NCBI GenBank assembly: GCA_019636235.1 | Contig: JAHBXW010000010.1 | Location: 113,097 to 177,096, forward strand | DNA length: 64,000 nucleotides | Direction of reading: 5' to 3' | From: Planctomyces sp. | GTDB lineage: Bacteria; Planctomycetota; Planctomycetia; Planctomycetales; Planctomycetaceae | The notes under the pieces: generated by a model | The model's database searches: none | The model's input: the letters and a program-made list of their open reading frames with translations, nothing else | Told to the model about the DNA's origin: nothing | In this document: in pieces, positions 34,945 to 46,807 of the stretch | Numbering within the stretch: position 1 is the stretch's first letter | Layout: each line of letters starts with the position of its first letter | Position numbers and translations under genes: made by a program

Positions 34945-36345
34945 CTAAACCTGCGATGTTGGGGGCGGCTGTCGCTCAACGCCGTTTACACGCCCCTCCC
35001 CCCGCAGCTCTTCCCGCATGCGCGCCGGGTCGGCGCCGTCCCGACGAGCCACCTCCGCCCGCGACAACACCCCCGTCTCGACCAGCCGCACGTCGGCCAG
35101 CCGTTCCCGGGAACGATCCCGCGTCACGAGTTGCGGAAACGTCCACTGCGGCGCCACCCGCTCGAAGAAGTCTCCCCCCAGTAGCCCCATCCGCACCGCG
35201 TCCGTCATCGCCATCCGCCACAGTCGCGTGTATTCCGCCGCGAAGAACTGCTGCTCGCTCTGGAACAGCTTCACCGCCGGCCCCTCGGCCACCATCGTCG
35301 ACGCGAAGTTCGCGTTGGACGCGTCCGACGTCAGCATGAACTCCGGCAGGCCCGCCCCCGCCGCGATGTTCAACAGCAGCATTCGCCCCAGCGGCACCGC
35401 GTCTGTGAAGTTCGTGTTGGGCTGCAGAAACTGAATGTCCGTCCCGTGGTTCGTCGTGACGATCGTCCCTGGACGAATCGGTTCCCGCCGACCCCCGTCG
35501 CTCCCCGCCGCCACGTCCGCCAGCGAAGCCGCCTGCTGCGGAGATCCCTGCACCTTCCGCCACAGCACGATCGACGACTGCAACTTGCGGGCGAGCAGCT
35601 CCGTCTCGATCCAGCGATCAAAACAGTCCAGCGTATCCAGCACCGGGCTGAACACCGTCACCCCGCGCTTCTGGTTGGAATCGACGCCGATACGCGTGTG
35701 CAGCAGCTCCTCGGCGGGAATCCGCTCGACGAGCCGACCCGAATCGGCCGCGACCTGCAGATACGCCACCGGCCGCTCGACGTCGTCCGGATCCGTCAGT
35801 ATGCCCGCCGATCCGGGATGTTCGGACGTCTCCGCGATCGCCTCGGGGTCCAGGAACCGCACCGCCGGAGGCCACACCGGCGAGGGAAACCGGCGCACGA
35901 AGCACTCGCCATCCCGCCACGCCCGGCGCGCATGCTCCCGCGGCGTGTAATGACTGGCGTTCTGATCCAGGAACAGCCGCCACAACCCGTCGGCCCGCCG
36001 CGCCTGCCGCATGGCGCGGTTCGCCAATGCCCCCGTCCCCTCCGCTTCCGCCGGCTGATGCGTCAGCCGCAGCCCCGGACCGGCGACGTACACCTCCAGC
36101 AGCCGCATGATGTTCTTCGCATGCGGATTGCTCAGCACAAGCTGCCGGGCCCGGTCCCGGGCGTCCCGCCGCTCCGGTTCGCCCAGGTCGCGCAGCGCTC
36201 CGCCGACCTGCCGCCAGCGGCCTCCCTCCGGCGGCGCCGGCTGGCAGCCCTCCTCCGTAAACTGCAGCAGCCGTTCATGAATCAGCCGCTGATAGCGGGC
36301 CTTCAGCCGCACAGTCGCCAGCGCATCGCGAATCAGCGTCCACAT
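34945..36345 (-). CDS. Phage portal protein, lambda family (orphan)
   Basis: 466 residues. The portal forms the dodecameric DNA gate at one vertex of tailed-phage heads. The pattern is that of lambda gpB-type portals: ARQLVLSNPHAKNIMRLLEV, FLDQNASHYTPREHARRAW, EELLHTRIGVDSNQKRGVTV, FSPVLDTLDCFDRWIETELL and MLTSDASNANFASTMVAEG. Length and reading frame are intact, so it could still be expressed. Yet no terminase, head, tail or integrase gene lies beside it: queD is on one side and atpC on the other. Most likely a remnant of a prophage or a domesticated gene. Confidence 0.8.
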   Translation of the reverse strand: MWTLIRDALATVRLKARYQRLIHERLLQFTEEGCQPAPPEGGRWRQVGGALRDLGEPERRDARDRARQLVLSNPHAKNIMRLLEVYVAGPGLRLTHQPAEAEGTGALANRAMRQARRADGLWRLFLDQNASHYTPREHARRAWRDGECFVRRFPSPVWPPAVRFLDPEAIAETSEHPGSAGILTDPDDVERPVAYLQVAADSGRLVERIPAEELLHTRIGVDSNQKRGVTVFSPVLDTLDCFDRWIETELLARKLQSSIVLWRKVQGSPQQAASLADVAAGSDGGRREPIRPGTIVTTNHGTDIQFLQPNTNFTDAVPLGRMLLLNIAAGAGLPEFMLTSDASNANFASTMVAEGPAVKLFQSEQQFFAAEYTRLWRMAMTDAVRMGLLGGDFFERVAPQWTFPQLVTRDRSRERLADVRLVETGVLSRAEVARRDGADPARMREELRGEGRVNGVERQPPPTSQV

Positions 36346-36598
36346 TCGGGGCGTCCCTTGGAAACTGGAGATTGGAGCTCATCCGCTCTACCCCAGTTCC
36401 TCCGGTTGCGCCGTTCATTCGAGCGTCCCGGAGCTTCCCGGCCTTGGGAACCACATGCCGGGGCTTGAGTCCCGCCGCGAGCCGGTCTAGTGTGTCGAGT
36501 TCCGGGGCGTTTTCGCGTCGGACTGCCGCGCTTCTGTGTGAGGTTCGGCCGTCCGGACCCGCCCCCTTCGATTCCATTCTCCGCGTTCGAGCCGTTCG

Positions 36599-37000
36599 AT
36601 GGTTGCCCTCGCCGACCTGCGACTGGTTGTCGTCACCCCCGAGACCACGCTGCTGGACCTGCCGGTCACGTCGATTCAGTTTCCGCTGTTCGACGGCCAG
36701 ATGGGCGTGCTTCCGGGGCGTGCGCCGGCGGTCGGCCGCCTCGGCGCCGGCGAACTCAAGTATCAGTCGGGCGAGGGCGAGCGCCGCTATTTCGTGGACG
36801 GCGGGTTCGTGCAGATCAAAGGCTCGATCGTCACGCTGCTCACGAACCGGGCCATCCCGGTCGAGCGGATCGACGTCGCCGCCGCCCAGGCCGAATACGA
36901 CGCCGCGATGGCGCAGCTGCCGACCGATGACGCCGGCTTCGAGCGCAAGCAGAAGTCGCTTGACCGGGCTCGCAAGCTGATCGCCCTGGGTCGTCGCTGA
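36599..37000 (+). CDS. atpC: ATP synthase F1 subunit epsilon
   Basis: 133 residues: the beta-sandwich domain begins ADLRLVVVTPETTLLDL and carries FPLFDGQMGVLPGRAP, and the C-terminal helix pair ends DRARKLIALGRR. Epsilon couples the F1 head to the c-ring and inhibits ATP hydrolysis. It usually directly follows atpD, but no other ATP synthase gene is present here. Either it is a relocated single copy or an extra one. A hairpin follows. Confidence 0.9.
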   Translation: MVALADLRLVVVTPETTLLDLPVTSIQFPLFDGQMGVLPGRAPAVGRLGAGELKYQSGEGERRYFVDGGFVQIKGSIVTLLTNRAIPVERIDVAAAQAEYDAAMAQLPTDDAGFERKQKSLDRARKLIALGRR

Positions 37001-37018
37001 TCTCGTGGAAGCGTGCGC

Positions 37019-37041
37019 CGCTGTCGGCTGGGCCGACAGCG
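37019..37041 (+). terminator. Hairpin after atpC
   Basis: Perfect 10 bp stem CGCTGTCGGC/GCCGACAGCG with a 3-base loop, 18 bases after the atpC stop. No T-run follows, so termination is uncertain; it lies between convergent genes. Confidence 0.5.
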
Positions 37042-37090
37042 CGGCAGGTTGCCGATGATGCGCTGCGCCGCTGCGGACTTTCGGCGCCGC

Positions 37091-38305
37091 TCACTCGGTC
37101 TCGCCGGAGTCCATTCCGACCGCGGCGACTGTCGCCGCCTCCGCCGGAGTCGAGGCGAGCGTGCGCTGCTTCAATCGCTGAATCTGCTCCCGAGCCAGCG
37201 ACAGCGCGATGGCCCGCCGCGACCAGACGTACACCGCCGAAGACATCGGCCGCGTCGTCCCGTACAACGACGCCGTGTACGAACCCTCGGACGCACAACT
37301 GTCCAGCACCTCGATGTCCGGGTGCTCCCGGCGGATCGCGGAGATCAGGTCCAGCTCCGACCAATGCCCAGGGTTCCCCTTCGACCACTCCGGATCCCAG
37401 CCGATCTTGAACGCATAGGCCACGCGGCCCGCGCGCAGATTGCAGGTCGAGGCGATCACCCGCCCGTCCAGGCGCAGCTCTCCCATCAGCAGCCGTCCCC
37501 GCGCCGCGAACCCGCGCGTCATCTCGCGGAAGAACAGTTCATCCGCCGGACGCGTCGCCAGAGCCGTTCCCCGCTTCCCCTTCCAGCCCAACGCCTCAAG
37601 CCGCAGAAAGTCCTCAATCGGCTCGACGTCGTCGGCGCCCGGCACGACCAGCCGGTATTCCAGCCGGCCCTGTTCGCTCAGCCACCGCCGCGACCGCTGC
37701 AGCGATTTCCGACGCGACTTCGAACACCGCTCCAGCACGCTGTCCGGATCCAGGCCGTCGAGTTCCAGCACCGGCCGGTTCCACACGCGGTCCACGAACC
37801 GCGCCACGCCCCGGGCGCAGGCGATGACGTCGAGCAGCGCTGTTTGCCTGCCGTCCGCACGCTGGGTCCGCACCCGGAAGCCATGCCAGTTTCGCTGTGC
37901 CGACAAATAGTCGAATGCCGCCTCCATCGCCGCGTCCGCCTGTTCGCGGTCAATCAGCGGCTGATCGAGAAAGGAATACGCGGAGCTCAGCGCCCGCAGG
38001 TGCGGCAGCGGCCGCGTCAGGGACGGCGCGCACTCCTGAAACACGCCCGCGGCCAGCCATTCGCCGCCGTCGCCGCGGGACACCGTCAGGACGCGCAGGG
38101 GCTCGGCATCGACGAGGCCGCTCGCCAGCGGCAGGATGAACTCGGGTTCCTGGAACGGGTTCGGGTCCAGAGCCCGCTCCGCCAGATCGCGCCAGCGCGA
38201 CAGGTCGAGGGAGTCGAGTTCCGCCAGCCGCCGCACCTGGACGGAAAGGCGCGGCGCTCCCGGGCGGGTCGAATGGAGCATTCGGAAGTCGATCGTGGCA
38301 CGCAT
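37091..38305 (-). CDS. GNAT/FemAB-like acyltransferase (BcsL/CelD family type)
   Basis: 404 residues from ATG 38305; further upstream codons are open but not protein-like. Segments QEPEFILPLASGLVDAEPLR, ERCSKSRRKSLQRSRRWLSE and LMGELRLDGRVIASTCNLRA give the two-lobe GNAT (FemAB/BioF2-like) layout seen in CelD/BcsL proteins. These enzymes probably acylate or aminoacylate cell-surface polysaccharides or lipids. The late block KIGWDPEWSKGNPGHW matches the usual conserved core. No export signal. Substrate unknown. Confidence 0.75.
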   Translation of the reverse strand: MRATIDFRMLHSTRPGAPRLSVQVRRLAELDSLDLSRWRDLAERALDPNPFQEPEFILPLASGLVDAEPLRVLTVSRGDGGEWLAAGVFQECAPSLTRPLPHLRALSSAYSFLDQPLIDREQADAAMEAAFDYLSAQRNWHGFRVRTQRADGRQTALLDVIACARGVARFVDRVWNRPVLELDGLDPDSVLERCSKSRRKSLQRSRRWLSEQGRLEYRLVVPGADDVEPIEDFLRLEALGWKGKRGTALATRPADELFFREMTRGFAARGRLLMGELRLDGRVIASTCNLRAGRVAYAFKIGWDPEWSKGNPGHWSELDLISAIRREHPDIEVLDSCASEGSYTASLYGTTRPMSSAVYVWSRRAIALSLAREQIQRLKQRTLASTPAEAATVAAVGMDSGETE

Positions 38306-38692
38306 TGGAATGCGAAAGTGCGGATCAGCGTCGGCCGGTCGCGAGCCCGGCGTCGGGAACAGGTTGCGATCTGCCTCGCTGGCAAACGGATCACGGGGGG
38401 GCCGGCCGACCGCGAAGCCCGTTCGAGCGGACTTCGGCGGCCTGCCGTCCTCGGCCGACGCGCAGTAACGCGTTTCGGTCCGATGCTCATTGCTACGGCC
38501 TGATCCCGCGGTTGGCAGCCGCGTTTCCTTCGGCCCCGAGGCGCTGCCGAGCGACTTTCGGCACTTCCCGGCAGGACCGTTACAACAGGCCGCGAAACCT
38601 GAAACCGCCTTCAGATTCACACCACCGCGCGCCGCCGCCGCCCGAAATGCATCGCACTCTGGGCGCCCAGTCGCCGGCTCCCGAGACGCCCC
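38306..38692. other. Intergenic region, 387 bases, no feature seen
   Basis: Lies between the GNAT start and the end of the oxidoreductase, both on the minus strand. I saw no promoter with good boxes, repeat or convincing short gene. Confidence 0.5.
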
Positions 38693-39958
38693 TCAGCCCC
38701 AGGGGGCCCGCGCAGGCCGGTCCAGCATCGCCTGCGCCTCCGCATCCCCCGAAATGGTCTCGGTCTCCGGATCCCAACGCACGCCCCGGCCCAGCCGCGC
38801 GACGATGTTCCCCAGATGGCAGACCGTCGCCGAACGGTGCCCGATTTCCACATCCGCAATCGGATTCGCCCGGTTCGCCATGCACTCCAGAAAATTCCCG
38901 TGATGGTCGTTGGACTCGACCACCTCCGGCAGCCGCGACTCGTCCGCCTCCTCGACAATTTCTCGCGGCTCGCTGCTCAGCCGGCCGCGGTTCACATGCA
39001 GCCGACCCCGCTCGCCAATGAACGTCGTCCCCTGGGGGATGTCCGGCTGCTGCTGGCCGACGATCAGCCGCACTCCGCTGGCATAGGCGTGCACGATCCG
39101 GCAGCGTTCAGCGACCTCGTGCACGCCATCGGGATGAAACTCCGCCTGCCCTTCGACGGCAACCGGCCCCGTCCCGTCCGCATCCAGCCCCCACTGCGCG
39201 ATGTCGATGTGATGCGCCCCGAAGTTCGTCATCTGACCGCCGGAGTAGTCCCACCAGAACCGGAAGTTGTAGTGCACCCGCTTCTCGTTGTAGGGACGCC
39301 ACGGCGCCGGCCCCAGCCAGGCGTCGTAGTTCAGGTGGCTGGGCGGCGCGCTGTCCGGCCCCAGCGGACCCGGGTGATTGCACTCCGGCAGGCCGGCCAG
39401 CACGGTGCGGATGTCGCCCAGCGCCCCGCCGCGGACCAGTCGGACCGCCTTGCGGAACTCCGGAGACGACCGCTGCTGCGAGCCCGTCTGGACGACCCGG
39501 GCATTCTGCCGCGCCGCGTCGACCATCCTGCGGCCCTCGGCGACGGTCAACGACAGGGGCTTCTCGCAGTACACGTCCTTGCCCGCCTGGCAGGCGTCGA
39601 TCGTCATCCGCGCGTGCCAGTGGTCGGGGGTCGTAATGACGACGCCGTCGACATCGTCGCGATCCAGAATGCGTCGGTAGTCGTCGGCAATGTCGCACGG
39701 CCGGCCATCGGCGGAGACCAGCGCCGCCGCCCTGGCCGCGATCTCGGCGTCGACGTCGCAGACGGCGACAATGTCGACCGGCCGCGACTGGAAGGCCTTC
39801 AGGTTGTTGGTTCCCTGGTTCCGGACGCCGATGAACGCCAGCCGGATGCGGTCGTTGGCTCCGAAGACCGACCGGGGCAGGACCAGCGGGGCGGCGGCGA
39901 GCGCGGCCCGGGCAACGAACTCGCGGCGGTTGATGCCGGACACGTGGCGGTTCCTCAT
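38693..39958 (-). CDS. Tat-exported Gfo/Idh/MocA family oxidoreductase
   Basis: 421 residues from ATG 39958. A twin-arginine signal (INRREFVARAALAAAPLVLP) precedes a Rossmann fold (RIRLAFIGVRNQGTNN) and the dinucleotide-linked DVYCEKPLSLTVAEGR motif with the conserved EKP lysine. The C-terminal beta-sheet domain holds FWWDYSGGQMTNFGAHHIDI, the usual active-site His segment. These enzymes act on sugars or cyclitols; Planctomycetes carry many secreted ones. NAD(P) must be bound before export, consistent with Tat. Substrate unknown. Confidence 0.88.
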   Translation of the reverse strand: MRNRHVSGINRREFVARAALAAAPLVLPRSVFGANDRIRLAFIGVRNQGTNNLKAFQSRPVDIVAVCDVDAEIAARAAALVSADGRPCDIADDYRRILDRDDVDGVVITTPDHWHARMTIDACQAGKDVYCEKPLSLTVAEGRRMVDAARQNARVVQTGSQQRSSPEFRKAVRLVRGGALGDIRTVLAGLPECNHPGPLGPDSAPPSHLNYDAWLGPAPWRPYNEKRVHYNFRFWWDYSGGQMTNFGAHHIDIAQWGLDADGTGPVAVEGQAEFHPDGVHEVAERCRIVHAYASGVRLIVGQQQPDIPQGTTFIGERGRLHVNRGRLSSEPREIVEEADESRLPEVVESNDHHGNFLECMANRANPIADVEIGHRSATVCHLGNIVARLGRGVRWDPETETISGDAEAQAMLDRPARAPWG

Positions 39959-40252
39959 CAAGGCGGGAAGCGAAACGGGGCTGTGCCCGGGGGCGTGATT
40001 TGCATCGTCCCTCGGCGGGCGGCGGCCCGCAAGACCGGCGGCCCCGCCCCCGTGAAGAACGCGCGCGGCGTTTGGCAATGGTGTTTCCGCTGCTTGATTC
40101 CCGTTCTTCCGGGCGTCAGAATGCCGGGTCTATTGACAATTCGCAGCCGTCAGGCGGAACGGCGTTCGCCATGCCCATTGCGTCGGTGCAGGTCCATTGA
40201 GGACGCCGCCCGACGACCCATCCCGGTGCATCTCGTTTGAAGGTTAGGCCTC

Positions 40253-41830
40253 ATGAAGATTCTGCCCGGCAATACCGTCGGCGTTGACCTTGGAACGACG
40301 TATTCATCGATCGCCCAGATCGACGCTGAAGGCGAGCCGATCGCCCTCGAAAACACCGAGGGCAAGACGATCACTCCCTCCGTCGTGCTGCTCGGAGAGG
40401 ACGGCAAGGTCATCGTCGGCCCGTCCTACGAGCGGATGTCGATCGAGAATCCGAAGAACATCATCGAGGCCATCAAGCGGCAGATGGGCAACAAGGACTT
40501 CTTTGTTGTCTACCAGGGGAAGAAGCTGACGCCCGAGTTCGTCTCGGCGCTGATCCTGAAGAAGCTCAAGCAGGACGCCGAGGCGAAGATCGGAACCATC
40601 GCCAACGCCGTCATCACCGTCCCGTACTACTTCAACGACGTCCGTCGCAAGGCGACCCAGGACTCCGGCAAGATCGCCGGCCTGAACGTCATCGACATCA
40701 TCAACGAGCCGACGGCCGCCACGCTGGCCTACGCCTGGTCGAAGGGGGAGCTGGGACGCAAGGACCTGGTCGCCAAGGAAAAGACCATCATGGTCTATGA
40801 CCTGGGCGGCGGCACGTTCGACGTCACCGTCGTGCGGTACACGCCCACGTCGTTCCGAGTTCTGGCGACGGACGGCGACGTCATGCTGGGCGGACTCGAC
40901 TGGACGCGCCGCGTCGTTGACCACGTCGCCGAGCAGTTCCATCGCAAGTTCAAGGAGGATCCCCGCGAGGATCCCGAATCGCTGATGATCCTGACGCAGG
41001 ATTGCGAACAGGCGAAGCGCGACCTGTCCGGCAAGGCCCAGACGCCGATCAGCATCAACTACAAGGGCAAGGCCATGACCGTCGCCCTGACCCGCGGCGA
41101 CTTCGAACGCATGACGGCCGACCTTATGCAGCGGACCCGCGACACGACGGAACTCGTGATGCAGCAGGCGGGCGTCAACCGCGGCGAACTGGAGGCTGTG
41201 GTGCTCGTCGGCGGGTCGACCTGGATGCCGGTCGTCGAGACGATGCTCGAGGAGGTCACCGGCGTGGCGCCGACCCGCGACGTCAAGCCGGAGGAGGCGG
41301 TCGCGCAGGGCGCCGCCATCCACGCCGCCATCCTCGAAGCGCGGGAAACCGGGGGCGAATCCCGCATCTCCAAGGCCGTCATCACCCGCCTCCGCTCAGT
41401 CACGACCACCGACGTCAACTCCCACTCGCTGGGGATCAAGATCACCGATCCGAACAACCGGACCCGGAAGATCAATCACATCATGATCCCCAAGAACAGC
41501 GCCGTCCCCCACAAGATCACCCAGCAGTTCGTCACCAATTCGACGAACCAGCAGCGCGTGCACGTCTGCGTGCTGGAGGGGGACGCGTCCGATCCCGACG
41601 CCTGCACGACGATCGGCGACTTCCGGATCACCGGCCTGCCGCCGAACCTGCCTGCCGGCGCCCCCGTCGAAGTCACCTACCAGTACGACAAGAACGGGCG
41701 GATCGACATCAGCGCGCGGGAACTCACCAGCGGCCAGGCCGGAAAGATCGAGATCGTCCGGGACTCGGGCCTCAACGACAGCAACGTCGACGCCTTCGAG
41801 AATCTGGCCCGCGAGTACGAGGTGGAATAG
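40253..41830 (+). CDS. Hsp70-family chaperone lacking the C-terminal lid
   Basis: 525 residues, about 110 shorter than DnaK. ATPase motifs: phosphate-1 VGVDLGTTYSSIAQID, NEPTAATLAYAW, phosphate-2 MVYDLGGGTFDVTVV, and the adenosine motif VLVGGSTWMPVV. The substrate-binding beta domain follows (~380-500, HSLGIKITDPNNRTRKINHI), then the protein ends at FENLAREYEVE where DnaK would have its alpha-helical lid. The shortened form suggests a specialised chaperone. The next gene, 107 bases on, encodes a membrane protein with a J-like domain that may be its partner. Confidence 0.88.
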   Translation: MKILPGNTVGVDLGTTYSSIAQIDAEGEPIALENTEGKTITPSVVLLGEDGKVIVGPSYERMSIENPKNIIEAIKRQMGNKDFFVVYQGKKLTPEFVSALILKKLKQDAEAKIGTIANAVITVPYYFNDVRRKATQDSGKIAGLNVIDIINEPTAATLAYAWSKGELGRKDLVAKEKTIMVYDLGGGTFDVTVVRYTPTSFRVLATDGDVMLGGLDWTRRVVDHVAEQFHRKFKEDPREDPESLMILTQDCEQAKRDLSGKAQTPISINYKGKAMTVALTRGDFERMTADLMQRTRDTTELVMQQAGVNRGELEAVVLVGGSTWMPVVETMLEEVTGVAPTRDVKPEEAVAQGAAIHAAILEARETGGESRISKAVITRLRSVTTTDVNSHSLGIKITDPNNRTRKINHIMIPKNSAVPHKITQQFVTNSTNQQRVHVCVLEGDASDPDACTTIGDFRITGLPPNLPAGAPVEVTYQYDKNGRIDISARELTSGQAGKIEIVRDSGLNDSNVDAFENLAREYEVE

Positions 41831-41937
41831 CGGCTGCCGCCTGTCCGACGGGCGCGGCGGATCGTCGCCCGCCCGTTGGGTGCTCTTCCGCCGTCCGCTG
41901 ATGCGCGCCGGCAATCTCCCCCCGCGAGCGCTGCCCC

Positions 41938-42993
41938 ATGGATTTCTACAAGGAATGGCTGGGAATTCCGGAAGGCGTCCGGCCCCCCGATCACTACGAA
42001 CTCCTGCGCTGCAAGAAGTTCGAAGACGATCTCGACAAGATCCGCGGCCACTACAAGAAGCTCAACGGCCACGTCCGCAAGTACGCCACCGGCCAGTACT
42101 CGATCCAGTCGCAGGACATGCTGAATGAGCTGGCCAAGGCCATGCTCTGCCTGACGGACATTGAGCGCAAGCGGGACTACGACGAAACCCTGGGCCGCGA
42201 GTTCCCGCCCGAGAAGGACATCTTCGGCCGCCAGCCGATGCTCGACGTCCTCATCCGGCAGGGCAAGCTCGAACGCGTCCAGAAGGCCGAAGTCGAGGAG
42301 TTCGCCGACAAGCGCGGACTGTCCCACCGGGACGCCGTCGTGCAGATGAAGCTCGTCGAGCCGGCCGACGCCGCCCAGGCCCTCGCCATCAGCCTCGGCT
42401 ATTCCTACGTCGATCTCGAGGATATGACGCCCGAGGACTCCGTCCTCGACATGGTCCCCCGCAACCTCGTCAAAAAGTATTCCATCATCCCGCTGTTCAT
42501 CGACGACGACCGCCTGCTCGTCGCCTGCATCGATGAGCTCGATCACGAGGTCGAGGAGGAGCTGCGGCTTCGCTATGGCGTGCCGGTTCGCCCGGTCATC
42601 GCCGTGCCTCGCGCCATCAATCAGGCCATCGCCAAGTATTACGCGCCCGGCATGCGGGATGAAGCCGTCGCCCCTCCGGCGGCCGCCGCACCGGCCGGGA
42701 AGGCCGCCAAACCGGCGAAGACGGCCAAGCCCTCCGAGAAAGCCGCCAGGCCGGCCGCCAAACCCGCCGCCGGCGGACGCGTCCCGTTCAGCGCGCTGCC
42801 TCCCGAGGAACAGCAGCGCCGCAAGCAGATCGGCTACCTGCTGCTCTGCTGGAGCGTCATCGTCCCCATGCTGCCGCTGATCCTCTCCAACGTGTTCCCC
42901 ATGCAGATGATGGCGCTCCGCTCGCTGTGGATGGCCATCGTCATCACGCTGCCGGCGACGGCCGCGTACGTGTTCCTCAGCTACTGGAAGTAG
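41938..42993 (+). CDS. J-like/MshEN-domain membrane protein, likely Hsp70 partner
   Basis: 351 residues. Residues ~5-75 look like a J domain (PPDHYELLRCKKFEDDLDKI, then LTDIERKRDYDETLG), but the HPD tripeptide that activates Hsp70 is absent; the loop reads LNGHVRKYATG. Residues ~95-230 resemble the MshEN/GspE N-terminal domain (LDVLIRQGKLERVQKAEVEE, LGYSYVDLED, VPRNLVKKYSIIPLF), known in some proteins as a c-di-GMP-binding module. An Ala/Lys/Pro linker (~240-280) leads to two membrane helices at ~295-345. Directly follows the lidless Hsp70. Confidence 0.8.
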   Translation: MDFYKEWLGIPEGVRPPDHYELLRCKKFEDDLDKIRGHYKKLNGHVRKYATGQYSIQSQDMLNELAKAMLCLTDIERKRDYDETLGREFPPEKDIFGRQPMLDVLIRQGKLERVQKAEVEEFADKRGLSHRDAVVQMKLVEPADAAQALAISLGYSYVDLEDMTPEDSVLDMVPRNLVKKYSIIPLFIDDDRLLVACIDELDHEVEEELRLRYGVPVRPVIAVPRAINQAIAKYYAPGMRDEAVAPPAAAAPAGKAAKPAKTAKPSEKAARPAAKPAAGGRVPFSALPPEEQQRRKQIGYLLLCWSVIVPMLPLILSNVFPMQMMALRSLWMAIVITLPATAAYVFLSYWK

Positions 42994-43044
42994 CGCCGCC
43001 GGGACGGCGCGCGGCCTCGCGCCCAGAGCCTGCCCGCCCTGCCA

Positions 43045-44220
43045 ATGGAAGCCCGCATGCCCGCATCGGACGCGTGGAAACTGCTGCTGGAACTGCTCGA
43101 GATCCCCGGACGCAGCGGTGAGGAGGCGCGCGTCGCCGACTTCGTCGTCCAGCGGCTGCTGCGGGCCGGCGTCCCCGACAGCGCCATCGCGTTCGATGAC
43201 GCGCATCGCAAGAGCCCCATCGGCGGCGAGGTCGGAAACCTCATCGTGCGACTGCCCGGGACGGTCCGTGGCCCCCGCCGGCTGCTGATGGCGCATCTCG
43301 ATACGGTCCCGCTCTGCATCGGGGCGCGACCCGTGCGCAAGGGGACGCGGATCGTGTCGGCCGATCCGGCGACCGCGCTCGGCGGCGATGATCGGGCCGG
43401 CGCCACAGTCGTCCTGCACACCGCACTGAAGATCCTCCAGCAGCAGTTGCCGCACCCGCCGCTCACGCTGTTGTGGTCCGTGCAGGAGGAGATCGGCCTC
43501 GTCGGCGCGCGGCATCTCGCCTCCCGCAAACTGGGGAACCCCAAGCTCTGCTTCAACTGGGACGGCGGGGCCGCGAACGTCCTCACCGTCGGCGCCACCG
43601 GGGCCGACAATCTCGACATCGCCGTCCACGGGCGGGCCAGCCACGCGGGCGCGCACCCCGAACGCGGCGTCAGCGCCGTCGCCCTCGCCGCTCTGGCCAT
43701 CGCCGAACTCCAGGAGGCCGGCTGGCATGGCCTCGTGACCAAAGGCCGCCGCTCCGGCACCAGCAACATCGGCGTCGTCCGCGGCGGAGAAGCCACCAAC
43801 GTCGTCACCGACCGCGTCGACCTCCGCGCCGAAATCCGCAGCCACGAACCCGCGTTTCGCCAGCGGATCGGCGAGGCCTACGTCGCCGCGTTCGCCCGCG
43901 CCGCCCGCCAGCTCCGCAGTTCGACCGGCGAAGTCGGCAGCGTCGAGTTCGACATCGAAGCCCGCTACGAGGCGTTTCTGCTCGATCGCCGCGATCCGTC
44001 CGTCGCCGCGGCCTCCGCCGCCATTGCGGCCGCCGGACTCGCGCCGGAACTCAAGGTCAGCAACGGGGGCCTCGACGCCAACTGGCTGACCGCCCACGGG
44101 TTCCCCACCGTCACGCTGGGCTGCGGGCAGGACGGCATCCACACGACGGCCGAGACGCTGCATCTCGACCATTTCGATGACGCCTGTCGCATCGCGCTCG
44201 AGCTGGCGACGGCCGTCTGA
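43045..44220 (+). CDS. M20-family metallopeptidase (PepT-like)
   Basis: 391 residues (start could be ATG 43057). Dizinc catalytic residues: H84 and D86 in LLMAHLDTVPL, D115 in ALGGDDRAGAT and the Glu pair E148/E149 in SVQEEIGLVGAR; DGIHTTAETLHL supplies a late histidine. The lid/dimerisation domain (RASHAGAHPERGVSAVAL) is present. Cytosolic aminopeptidase or tripeptidase releasing amino acids from peptides. Related to PepT/PepD; exact specificity cannot be told. Stands in the same direction as the Hsp70 pair but without evident link. Confidence 0.85.
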   Translation: MEARMPASDAWKLLLELLEIPGRSGEEARVADFVVQRLLRAGVPDSAIAFDDAHRKSPIGGEVGNLIVRLPGTVRGPRRLLMAHLDTVPLCIGARPVRKGTRIVSADPATALGGDDRAGATVVLHTALKILQQQLPHPPLTLLWSVQEEIGLVGARHLASRKLGNPKLCFNWDGGAANVLTVGATGADNLDIAVHGRASHAGAHPERGVSAVALAALAIAELQEAGWHGLVTKGRRSGTSNIGVVRGGEATNVVTDRVDLRAEIRSHEPAFRQRIGEAYVAAFARAARQLRSSTGEVGSVEFDIEARYEAFLLDRRDPSVAAASAAIAAAGLAPELKVSNGGLDANWLTAHGFPTVTLGCGQDGIHTTAETLHLDHFDDACRIALELATAV

Positions 44221-44421
44221 CCCCGAGTACCGCACGCCATCGCGAACCGGCACGACCGTCATGGTCGCGCCGACCGCTGCCGCACGCATGACCGCGGCGC
44301 CCGTTCGCGCCGCCTCGTTGCGTTCTGGCAACGCCTCTCCGGATGCGGCCTACCTTTGAGCGCGCCCCCGCGGCCCCCCTGTTCGCGCCGCGCGGAGCGC
44401 CCGATCGTCCGGGCACTGTCG

Positions 44422-46743
<2,322 letters not shown>

Positions 46744-46807
46744 TCCGCGACGGCCGCTCCGCGAGAGTGACGTCCACCTTCTCTGACGTCGAACGGACTC
46801 TGCGCGC

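Noticed and set aside
41677..44331. Antisense frame of 884 codons over the J-like and M20 peptidase genes
   Set aside because: Low-complexity Gly/Arg/Asp composition without motifs; the plus-strand genes are clear.
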